From assembly GCA_946479725.1 (NCBI GenBank), contig CAMLHB010000032.1:1-18186 (forward strand): a stretch of 18,186 bases of DNA, given 5' to 3'. The notes under the pieces were generated by a model. The model did no database searches and had not been told where the DNA came from. It saw only the letters and a program-made list of their open reading frames with translations. Origin of the DNA: an uncultured Actinomycetes bacterium (GTDB lineage Bacteria > Actinomycetota > Thermoleophilia > Solirubrobacterales > 70-9). A program made the position numbers and the translations under genes. Positions 1 through 7,012 of this stretch are shown here, piece by piece (the stretch's first letter is position 1; every line of letters starts with the position of its first letter).

Positions 1-87
1 AACGAGGAGGTACTCGGCGGTCCAGCGCCGTTGCACCCGGGCGACCGCGTGCGCATCGGCGACAGCGAGTTCACGTACGCCGCCTGA
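1..87 (+). CDS. FHA-domain protein, C-terminal end only (partial)
   Basis: Frame 1 is open from the window edge to a TGA at 85-87 and encodes 28 residues. The segment LHPGDRVRIGDSEFTYAA resembles the last strands of a forkhead-associated domain, which typically read 'L.pGDrIriG.t.f.f'. FHA domains bind phosphothreonine peptides. In actinobacteria an FHA protein (FhaB/FipA type) sits directly before the PP2C phosphatase, as here. The stop overlaps the next start (TGATG), which implies translational coupling. Only the tail is visible, so FhaA-type and FhaB-type cannot be told apart; the position next to the phosphatase favours FhaB. Confidence 0.75.
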   Translation, partial: NEEVLGGPAPLHPGDRVRIGDSEFTYAA

Positions 88-1283
88 TGCTGCGGGTCTC
101 CGACAAGGCCTTCAAGACCGATCCCGGGCGCCTGCGCCGGATCAACGAGGACAGCGCGTTCTCGCGCTCGCCGCTGTTCGTCATCGCCGACGGCATGGGC
201 GGCGCGCAGGCCGGGGAGGTCGCGTCCGCGACGGCGATCGAGGTCTTCCAGGACGGGCTCAACGAGGGCGCCGGCAGCGCCGAGGAGCGGCTCGCGGCGA
301 TGGTCGGCGAGGCCAACGTGCGCGTCCACCGCAAGTCGGTCTCCGACCGCGAGCTGTCCGGGATGGGCACGACGACGACCGCCGCCTACGTCGGCGAGCA
401 CGACGTCGCGCTGGCCCACGTCGGCGACAGCCGCGCCTACCTGCTGCGCGACGGGAAGCTCCAGCGGCTGACGGACGACCACACGCTCGTCGACGAGTTC
501 GTGCGCCAGGGCCGGCTCACGCCCGAGGAGGCCGACCAGCACCCGCAGCGCTCGATCATCACCCGGGCGCTGGGGCCCGAACCGGAGGTCCAGGTCGACG
601 TGCAGACGGTCCCCGCCCAGGACGGCGACGTCTTCCTGATCTGCTCCGACGGGCTGACGACGATGCTCGACGACGAGCAGATCTCCCGCCTCCTAACACG
701 CGCCACTTCCCTCGATGCGGCGGTGCGGGCGCTGGTCGATGAAGCCAACCGGGCCGGCGGCCGCGACAACATCACCGTCGTCGCCTTCCGGCTCGAGGAC
801 ACGGCGGCCCCGGCCGCCGGCAACCCGCGCGGCGGTCCCGACGGGGGGGCGACGCTGATCGGGGCGAGCGCCGAGGAGGCGGGGCTGAGCGCGACCGAGG
901 TCCGCCGCCGCGCCGCCGCCGATGCCGCCCGCAGGCGCCGCGAGGAGCAGGCGGCGCAGCCGCGCGGCCGGCGCTGGCGCACCGTCGCCAAGGTGCTCGC
1001 CGTCCTGGTCGTGCTCGCCGCCGTCGCCTTCGGCGCCTGGTACGGCAACCGCCAGATCTGGTTCCTCGGCACCGACGACTCGGGCCGGGTCGCGCTCTAC
1101 CGCGGCGCCCCCTATGAATTGCCGTTCGGGATCAGCCTCTACTCCGAGCGCTACGCCAGCCCGATCCAGACCGGGTCGCTGCCGCCGAAGCGCGAGGACG
1201 CGGTCACCGGCCACAAGCTGCGCTCGCGCGCCGACGCCGTTTCCCTGATCGAAGACATCGAAAAGTCCGAGGGGCTTCGTTGA
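87..1283 (+). CDS. pstP: Membrane-anchored PP2C-family Ser/Thr protein phosphatase (PstP type)
   Basis: This 398-residue protein should remove phosphate from Ser/Thr residues of kinases and their targets, opposing the PknB-type kinase encoded downstream. The PP2C metal and catalytic motifs are all present in order: RRINEDS (17-23), DGMGG (35-39), GMGTTTT, HVGDSRAYL, SDGL (D188) and GGRDNIT (D227). After about residue 240 comes a charged Ala/Arg linker, then one membrane span (about 303-319) and roughly 75 outward-facing residues, the layout of mycobacterial PstP. The ATG at 87 overlaps the preceding stop and sits directly before the first conserved motif, and its own stop overlaps the TTG of the SEDS gene. 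The C-terminal external tail has no recognisable domain. Family assignment is firm; the symbol rests on synteny. Confidence 0.95.
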   Translation: MLRVSDKAFKTDPGRLRRINEDSAFSRSPLFVIADGMGGAQAGEVASATAIEVFQDGLNEGAGSAEERLAAMVGEANVRVHRKSVSDRELSGMGTTTTAAYVGEHDVALAHVGDSRAYLLRDGKLQRLTDDHTLVDEFVRQGRLTPEEADQHPQRSIITRALGPEPEVQVDVQTVPAQDGDVFLICSDGLTTMLDDEQISRLLTRATSLDAAVRALVDEANRAGGRDNITVVAFRLEDTAAPAAGNPRGGPDGGATLIGASAEEAGLSATEVRRRAAADAARRRREEQAAQPRGRRWRTVAKVLAVLVVLAAVAFGAWYGNRQIWFLGTDDSGRVALYRGAPYELPFGISLYSERYASPIQTGSLPPKREDAVTGHKLRSRADAVSLIEDIEKSEGLR

Positions 1284-2614
1284 CGTCTGCCCGGAACCGG
1301 GAGCTGCTGGCCCTGGTTCCCGTCGCCGTTCTCCTCACGGCGGGCCTCGCCGGCGTCTTCTCGCAGGAGAACGAGCAGCTCGGGAACCTCAGCCTCATCT
1401 ACGGCGCCTACTTCCTGGCGATCTGCCTGGCGACCCACGTCTTCCTGCGGATCCGCCTCCCCAACGCCGACCCCTACCTCTTCCCGCTGATGGCGACCCT
1501 GACCGCCTTCGGGTTCGTGATGATCTACCGGATCGACGAAACCCTGGCCCGCGACCAGGCCAACTGGTTCGTCCTCGGGGTCGTCCTCTTCGCGCTGACG
1601 ATCTGGTTCCTGCGCGACTACGAGGTGCTGGAGCGCTACCGCTACACGATCGCGACCGGCGGCCTGCTGCTGCTGCTGGCGCCGCGGCTGCCGGGGATCG
1701 GCCAGCAGGTCAACGGCGCCTACCTCGGGGTCAAGCTCGGGCCGATCGCCTTCCAGCCGGCCGAGTTCACCAAGATCGCGATCATCGTCTTCCTCGCCAG
1801 CTACCTGCGCGAGCACCGCGAGGTCTTGATCGTCGGTGCCCGCCGCGTGCTCGGGGTGACGCTGCCGCCGCTGAAGCACTTCGGGCCGCTGCTGGTGGTC
1901 TGGGGGGCCTCGATGTTCATGCTCGTCTTCATCCGCGACCTCGGCAGCTCGCTGATGTTCTTCGCCGCCTTCCTCGCGCTGCTCTATGTGGCAACCGGCC
2001 GCTTCTCCTTCGTCGTCATCGGGATGCTGATGTTCCTGGTCGGCGCCTGGTTCTTCGCCAGCACGGTGCCGCACGTCCACGACCGGGTCGAAATCTGGCT
2101 TCACCCCTACAACGACCCCAGGGGCACCGGGTACCAGATCCTCAACTCGATCTTCGCCCAGGCTGACGGCGGCCTCTTCGGCAAAGGCTTCGGCCGGGCG
2201 CTGATCACGGTCCCGGGGACCGACCAGGCGTTGCTGCCGGCGGCACAGACCGACACGATCTACTCGCTGATCGTCAACGAGGTGGGGCTGTTCGGCGCTT
2301 GCGGGCTGATCCTCGTCTACCTGCTGATCACCGCCCGCGGCTTCAAGATCGCCCTGCTCGCCAGCGACGGGTTCTCGAAGCTGTTGGCGGTCGGCCTCAC
2401 CTCGGTCTGCGCGATCCAGGCCTTCGTGATCGTCGGCGGCGTCACCCGGGTGATCCCGCTGACCGGCGTCACCCTGCCCTTCATCAGCTACGGCGGCAGC
2501 TCGATCGTCGCCAACTTCGTGCTGCTGGCGCTGCTGCTGCTGGTCTCCGACCGGGCCCGTCGCGAGGCGGTCGAACCGGCGGGCCGGATGGCCGCCCTGG
2601 GAGCGGCGGCGTGA
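1280..2614 (+). CDS. rodA: SEDS-family peptidoglycan glycosyltransferase (RodA/FtsW)
   Basis: This 444-residue polytopic membrane protein polymerises glycan strands from lipid II, working with a class B PBP, here the next gene. SEDS signatures are clear: FQPAEFTKI (158-166), DLGSSLMFF, the extracellular-loop segment NDPRGTGYQI with Asp279, GGLFGKGFG, QTDTIYSLIVNEVGLFG and PFISYGGSS from Pro400. About ten hydrophobic spans fit the family. The start is TTG, overlapping the phosphatase stop (TTGA); no better-placed ATG or GTG exists. In mycobacteria the SEDS gene at this locus is rodA while ftsW lies in the dcw cluster, so rodA is preferred, but sequence reading alone does not exclude FtsW. The stop overlaps the PBP GTG start (GTGA). 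Confidence 0.94.
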   Translation: MTSARNRELLALVPVAVLLTAGLAGVFSQENEQLGNLSLIYGAYFLAICLATHVFLRIRLPNADPYLFPLMATLTAFGFVMIYRIDETLARDQANWFVLGVVLFALTIWFLRDYEVLERYRYTIATGGLLLLLAPRLPGIGQQVNGAYLGVKLGPIAFQPAEFTKIAIIVFLASYLREHREVLIVGARRVLGVTLPPLKHFGPLLVVWGASMFMLVFIRDLGSSLMFFAAFLALLYVATGRFSFVVIGMLMFLVGAWFFASTVPHVHDRVEIWLHPYNDPRGTGYQILNSIFAQADGGLFGKGFGRALITVPGTDQALLPAAQTDTIYSLIVNEVGLFGACGLILVYLLITARGFKIALLASDGFSKLLAVGLTSVCAIQAFVIVGGVTRVIPLTGVTLPFISYGGSSIVANFVLLALLLLVSDRARREAVEPAGRMAALGAAA

Positions 2615-4074
2615 ACCGGCAGATCGTCAAACTCTTCGCCTTCATCGTCGTCCTCTTCGGGGTGCTGGTCGGCTTCACGTCCTACTGGTCGGTCTTCGAC
2701 GCCGAAGCGCTGAAGGAAAAAGACGCCAACAAGCGCCCGCTCTTCGAGCAGCAGCAGATCCCCCGCGGCCGCATCCTCGCCGCCGACGGCACCGTGATCG
2801 CGAAGTCGGTTCCGAAGGGCCGGGGGGCCAACAAGCGCTACGTCCGCCGTTACCCGGAAGGCGCCCTCTTCGGCCACCCGATCGGCTACAGCTTCGTCAA
2901 ATACGGCGACTCCGAGTTCGAGCAGTTCCACAACGACGAACTGATCGGCGAAGGCTCCGAATTCAGCTCGATCGCCGACGAGCTGCTCGGCCACACCCAG
3001 GAAGGCAACGACATCGTCACCAACATCGACAGCGAAGCCCAGCGGGTGGCGCTGGGCGACCTCGAGGAACAGGGCTTCGGCGCGGTGGTGGCGATCGAAC
3101 CGAGCACCGGCGCGGTCAAGGTGATGGCCTCCAACGCTCCCTTCGACCCGAACCGGGTTCCCTACGACCTCGAAAAGTGGAACGCGGACGAAATCGAACG
3201 GCCGCTGGTCAACCGGGCGACGCAGGGCCTCTACCCACCGGGCTCGACCTTCAAGGTGGTGACCGCCGCCGCCGGCCTCGACAGCGGCGTGATCACGCCG
3301 GAAACGACGATCAACGCCCCGGGGTCGCTGGAAGTGGAAGGGACGCCGCTGCAGAACGACTTCAACCAGGACTTCGGCCCAATCCCGCTCGACACCGCCC
3401 TGACCAACTCGGTCAACACCTGGTTCGGCCAGCTCGGCCAGCAGCTCGGCAACGACACCCTGTTCGAATACATGGACCGGTTCGGCTTCAACGCCACGCC
3501 GGGGGTCGACCTCCCCGAAGACGAGCTCGAAAAGAGCGGGGTCTGGGATCTCGAAAATGACGAACTCCTGCACGCCAGCGACCCGGTCGACCTCGCCCGG
3601 GTAGCGATCGGCCAGGAGCGGCTGCTGGCGACGCCGCTGCAGATGGCCCAGGTCGCCGCGGCGGTCGCAAACGGCGGCAGGCTGATGAAGCCGCAGATCT
3701 GGAAGCGGGTCGTCGACCCCGACGGTCGTGTCACCGACACCATGGACCCGTCGGTCTACAGCGACGCGGTCAGCGCGGAAACCGCGGCCGAGCTGACGAC
3801 GGCGATGGAAGGCGTGGTCAACGAAGGAACCGGGACCAACGCGGCGATCCCCGGCGTTCCGGTGGCCGGCAAGACCGGCACCGCGGAAACCCCCGGCAAC
3901 CTCGCCTGCGGCGGCGGCGAAAACGAGAACCAGGCCTGGTTCATCGGCTTCGCTCCCGCCAACGACCCGAAGATCGCGGTCGCGGCCTCGGTCGAGTGCA
4001 CGGAACAGTTCGGCAACGACGTCGCGGCACCGATCTTCCGCGACGTCGCGGAAACGATCCTGAACGGAGAATGA
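2611..4074 (+). CDS. pbpA: Class B penicillin-binding protein, transpeptidase (PbpA type)
   Basis: This 487-residue protein has a single N-terminal membrane anchor (about residues 7-27) and a large extracytoplasmic part that cross-links peptidoglycan stems. The three transpeptidase motifs are intact: STFK (Ser212 nucleophile, Lys215), SVN (267-269) and KTGT (421-424). The length is close to mycobacterial PbpA, which also follows rodA. Cys433 and Cys463 flank a loop just after KTGT and could form an external disulfide. The GTG at 2611 was chosen because it overlaps the SEDS stop (GTGA) and is followed at once by the anchor; the frame is open further upstream, but that part lies inside rodA and has no membrane segment. 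Glutamate codons are unusual: by hand count 29 GAA to 10 GAG, against a strong GAG preference in the neighbouring kinase domain and ligase. Confidence 0.95.
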   Translation: MNRQIVKLFAFIVVLFGVLVGFTSYWSVFDAEALKEKDANKRPLFEQQQIPRGRILAADGTVIAKSVPKGRGANKRYVRRYPEGALFGHPIGYSFVKYGDSEFEQFHNDELIGEGSEFSSIADELLGHTQEGNDIVTNIDSEAQRVALGDLEEQGFGAVVAIEPSTGAVKVMASNAPFDPNRVPYDLEKWNADEIERPLVNRATQGLYPPGSTFKVVTAAAGLDSGVITPETTINAPGSLEVEGTPLQNDFNQDFGPIPLDTALTNSVNTWFGQLGQQLGNDTLFEYMDRFGFNATPGVDLPEDELEKSGVWDLENDELLHASDPVDLARVAIGQERLLATPLQMAQVAAAVANGGRLMKPQIWKRVVDPDGRVTDTMDPSVYSDAVSAETAAELTTAMEGVVNEGTGTNAAIPGVPVAGKTGTAETPGNLACGGGENENQAWFIGFAPANDPKIAVAASVECTEQFGNDVAAPIFRDVAETILNGE

Positions 4075-4080
4075 GGAGGA
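4073..4080 (+). promoter_or_regulatory. Strong Shine-Dalgarno site for the PASTA kinase
   Basis: GAGGAGGA overlaps the PBP stop codon (TGA 4072-4074) and ends three bases before the GTG at 4084. It decides the kinase start and marks the only junction in this operon that uses a clear Shine-Dalgarno site rather than a direct stop/start overlap. The spacing is slightly short but workable. Confidence 0.75.
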
Positions 4081-4083
4081 ACG

Positions 4084-5955
4084 GTGGCTGAGGTCAGCGA
4101 GGGAAGCATCGTCGACAACCGCTACCGGGTCCTGCGCCGGCTCGGCAGCGGCGGCATGGCCGACGTCTGGCTGGCCGAGGACACGCACCTGCAGCGGCAG
4201 GTTGCGCTGAAGGTCCTGCACCGCCGCTACCTGCAGGACGCCGAGTTCGTCGAGCGCTTCCAGCGCGAGGCCGAGCACGCCGCCGGACTTCAGCACCCGA
4301 ACATCGTCGCCGTCTTCGACCGCGGCTCCGACGGCGACGCCAACTACATCGCGATGCGCTACGTCGAGGGTCCGACCCTGAAAGAGCTGATCGACCGCGG
4401 CCTCAGCCCCGACCAGGCGGTGGCGCTGGTGCGGCAGGTGCTCGAGGGCGCCCGCTTCGCCCATCGCAACGGGATCGTCCACCGCGACCTGAAGCCGCAG
4501 AACGTGATCGTCGACGAGGAGGGCAAGGCGGTGGTCACCGACTTCGGGATCGCCCGCGCCGGCGTCTCGGAGATCACCCAGACCGGCTCGGTGATGGGGA
4601 CCCCCCAGTACCTCTCCCCCGAGCAGGCTCAGGGCTTCGAAGTGACGCCGGTCTCCGACCTCTACTCGATCGGGGTGATCCTCTACGAGGCGCTGACCCG
4701 GCGCGTCCCCTTCGAGGCCGACAGCGCCGTCGCGGTGGCGATGAAGCAGGTCTCCGAGACGCCGCAGCGGCCGAGCTCGATCAACCCGGCGGTCTCGCCG
4801 GCGCTCGACGCGGTGGTGATGCGGGCACTGGAGAAGGAACCGGGGCAGCGCTTCCAGAGCGCCGACGCCTTCATCGCCGCCCTCGACGCGGCGCTGAAAG
4901 ACCCCGGCGTCGCTCAGAACACCGCCGCCTTCGCGGCCGCGCCGCCGGTCGTCGCCGTCCCCGAGGAGGAGGCGCTGGAGGACGAGCGCCGTCGCAACTG
5001 GTGGCTCTGGGGCCTGCTCGTCGCCGCGATCCTGATCGGGATCCTGGTCGGCCTGGCGCTGACCCGCGACACCAACACGAGGGTCCCGAACGTAACCGGC
5101 AATCAGCTCAACGTCGCGATCACCCTGCTCGAGCAGGACGGCTTCAGCGTCGGCGAAGTGATCCGGGTCGAACGCGAAGCGCCGGCCAACGAAGTCCTGG
5201 AGCAGGACCCGGCCGCCTCGCCGCCGGCCGACCAGGCCTCCGAAGACTGCGCCGTCCTCACCTTCTTCTGCTCGAAGCCCGAGGTGACCCTGACCGTCAG
5301 CTCCGGGCCCGGCAGCGCCAAGGTGCCCTCGGTCGCCGGTCAGGACGAGGAAGCGGCGACGCGGAAGCTCGAAGCCGCCGGCTTCCAGGTCGACGTCGAA
5401 CGGGTCAACTCCGACGCGGTCGAAGCGGGGACGGCGATCCGCTCCGAGCCCGGCGGCGGCAACACCGCGACCAAGGGCTCGACCGTGACCCTCTTCGTCT
5501 CCCGCGGCCCGAAGCTGGTCAAGGTGCCGGTCCTGGTCGGCGCGAAGCGCGAAGTGGCGGTGCAGCGGCTGCGCAGCAACGGCCTCGGAGCGAGCATCTC
5601 CGAAGTGGAAAGCGAAGAACCGAAGGGGCAGGTGCTCCGCCAGTCGCCCGACGCCGGCAGCCGGGTCGAACCCGGCTCGACCGTGGCGATCGTCGTCTCC
5701 AGCGGCGAAGCCGCCGAAGCGGAAGTCCAGGTCCCGAACGTGATCGGCAAGGAACGGCGACAGGCCGTGGAAATGATCCGCGCCGCCGGCCTCACCCCGA
5801 GCGTCGAAGAAGAAGAAACCGAAGTCCAGGGGAAAATCGGTCGCGTGCTCGACCAGTTCCCGCCTCCCGGGAGCGAACAGGAACCGGGCTCGACGGTGAC
5901 GATCACCGTCGGCAAGGCGATCGTCACCGCGGCGGAAGAAGGCGAAGCCGAATGA
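4084..5955 (+). CDS. pknB: Transmembrane Ser/Thr protein kinase with four PASTA repeats (PknB type)
   Basis: This 623-residue receptor kinase should sense peptidoglycan fragments or lipid II outside and phosphorylate wall and division proteins inside. The kinase domain spans about residues 14-275: glycine loop GSGGMADV, VALK (Lys43), HRDLKPQN (Asp135), DFG (Asp153), a Thr-containing activation loop and the SPE motif. A juxtamembrane linker leads to one span at about 306-328. Four PASTA repeats follow, starting near residues 334, 413, 480 and 548; the first carries an extra segment with Cys389 and Cys396. Mycobacterial PknB also has four PASTA repeats. No separate PknA-like kinase lies between the PBP and this gene, unlike Mycobacterium. 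Glutamate codon choice flips inside the gene: about 23 GAG to 2 GAA up to the membrane span, then about 31 GAA to 5 GAG in the PASTA part. The stop overlaps the ligase start. Confidence 0.96.
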   Translation: MAEVSEGSIVDNRYRVLRRLGSGGMADVWLAEDTHLQRQVALKVLHRRYLQDAEFVERFQREAEHAAGLQHPNIVAVFDRGSDGDANYIAMRYVEGPTLKELIDRGLSPDQAVALVRQVLEGARFAHRNGIVHRDLKPQNVIVDEEGKAVVTDFGIARAGVSEITQTGSVMGTPQYLSPEQAQGFEVTPVSDLYSIGVILYEALTRRVPFEADSAVAVAMKQVSETPQRPSSINPAVSPALDAVVMRALEKEPGQRFQSADAFIAALDAALKDPGVAQNTAAFAAAPPVVAVPEEEALEDERRRNWWLWGLLVAAILIGILVGLALTRDTNTRVPNVTGNQLNVAITLLEQDGFSVGEVIRVEREAPANEVLEQDPAASPPADQASEDCAVLTFFCSKPEVTLTVSSGPGSAKVPSVAGQDEEAATRKLEAAGFQVDVERVNSDAVEAGTAIRSEPGGGNTATKGSTVTLFVSRGPKLVKVPVLVGAKREVAVQRLRSNGLGASISEVESEEPKGQVLRQSPDAGSRVEPGSTVAIVVSSGEAAEAEVQVPNVIGKERRQAVEMIRAAGLTPSVEEEETEVQGKIGRVLDQFPPPGSEQEPGSTVTITVGKAIVTAAEEGEAE

Positions 5956-6917
5956 GGGTGGCGGTCCTCTCGGGCGGCCGCTCCTCCGAGCACGAGGTCT
6001 CGCTGCGCTCGGGTGCCGCCGTCGCCTGCGGGCTGCGCGAGGCTGGGCACGAGCCGGTCGAGGTGACGATCGGCCGCGACGGCGGCTGGACCACCGCCGG
6101 CGGGACGGTCGAGCTGGTTCCCGGCGGCGGCCTGCTCGGCGCCGATGCGGTCTTCCCGGCGCTGCACGGCGCCTTCGGCGAGGACGGCAGCATCCAGGGA
6201 CTGCTCGAGTGGCTCGACCTCCCCTACGTCGGCTCCGACGTTCTCGCCTCGGCTATCTGCATGGACAAGCTGACGCTGAAGCGGCTCTTCGCCGCCCACG
6301 GGGTGCCCCAGGTCGAATTCGCCGCGGTCGAGGGCAGCGACTGGTGGGGGCGCTGCGAGCAGATGGGGCTGCCGCTCTGGGTCAAGCCCTCGCGGATGGG
6401 CTCTAGTGTCGGCATCAGCCGGGTCGAGAAGCTCGACGACCTAGACGCCGCGGTCGAGCTGGCCCTCCGCCACGACCCGCGGGTGATCGTCGAGGCGAGC
6501 GCTTCCGGGCGCGAGGTCGAGTGCTCGGTCCTCGGCAACGCCGACCCGCAGGCCTCGCTGCCGGGTGAGATCGTCTCCCAAGGCGTCTGGTACGACTTCG
6601 AGGCCAAGTACACCGAGGGCGGGATGGAGCTGCGGGTCCCCGCGCCGATCGGCGACGACGCGATTGCGCGGGTGCGCGAGCTTGCCGTCTCCGTCTTCGC
6701 CCTCGCCGGTTGCGCCGGCCTCGCCCGCTGCGACTTCTTCGTCGAGCCCGACGGCACCGTCCTCGTCAACGAGATCAACACGATGCCCGGCTTCACCGAC
6801 ACCAGCGTCTACGCGAAGCTCTTTGAGGCGAGCGGGATCGACTACCCGAGCCTCTGCGGCCGCCTCGTCGAGCTGGCGGTCGAGCGCCACCGCGAGGCGC
6901 GCTCCTTCGAGTTTTAG
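5952..6917 (+). CDS. ddl: D-alanine--D-alanine ligase
   Basis: This 321-residue cytoplasmic ATP-grasp enzyme joins two D-alanines for the peptidoglycan precursor. The N-terminal motif SGGRSSEHEVSLRSG is classic Ddl, followed by FPALHGAFGEDGSIQG, WVKPSRMGSSVG (Lys145, ATP binding), REVECSVLG, FEAKYTEGG and the metal-binding end with Asp261, Glu274 and Asn276 in NEINTMPGFT. The length is normal. The ATG at 5952 overlaps the kinase stop (ATGA), so its translation is probably coupled to the PASTA kinase. Glutamate codons return almost wholly to GAG here. The sequence does not show whether the kinase phosphorylates the ligase. A frame open further upstream is the shadow of the PASTA region and was ignored. 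Confidence 0.97.
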   Translation: MRVAVLSGGRSSEHEVSLRSGAAVACGLREAGHEPVEVTIGRDGGWTTAGGTVELVPGGGLLGADAVFPALHGAFGEDGSIQGLLEWLDLPYVGSDVLASAICMDKLTLKRLFAAHGVPQVEFAAVEGSDWWGRCEQMGLPLWVKPSRMGSSVGISRVEKLDDLDAAVELALRHDPRVIVEASASGREVECSVLGNADPQASLPGEIVSQGVWYDFEAKYTEGGMELRVPAPIGDDAIARVRELAVSVFALAGCAGLARCDFFVEPDGTVLVNEINTMPGFTDTSVYAKLFEASGIDYPSLCGRLVELAVERHREARSFEF

Positions 6918-6997
6918 ATTAGGGGCCAGATCACCGGGTACCGAGAAGTGACCAGGCAGGAATCGCCAGTCAAGTAGTCGATGCAGCGAAATGCCCT

Positions 6998-7005
6998 GGA
7001 GGGGG
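6998..7005 (+). promoter_or_regulatory. Ribosome binding site of the tandem winged-helix regulator
   Basis: GGAGGGGG ends seven bases before the ATG at 7013, ideal spacing, and fixes that start; the nearby ATGs at 6981 and 6991 are in other frames. It lies in the 95-base gap (6918-7012) after ddl, which holds no other gene. A TANNNT -10-like hexamer (TAGATT, 6915-6920) overlaps the ddl stop, but no matching -35 was found, so a promoter here is only possible. Confidence 0.7.
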
Positions 7006-7012
7006 CAAACAG

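Noticed and set aside
1151..2104. A 317-codon minus-strand frame rich in Glu, Gln and Asp, opposite rodA
   Set aside because: Antisense of hydrophobic codons gives charged, repetitive peptide; the SEDS motifs on the plus strand explain the region.
2299..2610. An extended start for the PBP inside rodA
   Set aside because: The added residues are an Arg/Pro-rich shadow of rodA and would push the membrane anchor away from the N-terminus; the GTG at 2611 overlaps the upstream stop.
2488..4482. A 664-codon open frame on the minus strand opposite pbpA and the kinase
   Set aside because: It is antisense to two genes with complete catalytic motifs, has a composition dominated by Val, Asp, Gly and Arg, and shows no domain. 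Long antisense frames are expected in high-GC DNA.
6918..7012. An operator or riboswitch in the gap before the tandem winged-helix gene
   Set aside because: A TCAC/GTGA pair and a GGTACC site are visible, but they do not form one consistent palindrome or a recognisable RNA fold; only the ribosome binding site is supported.
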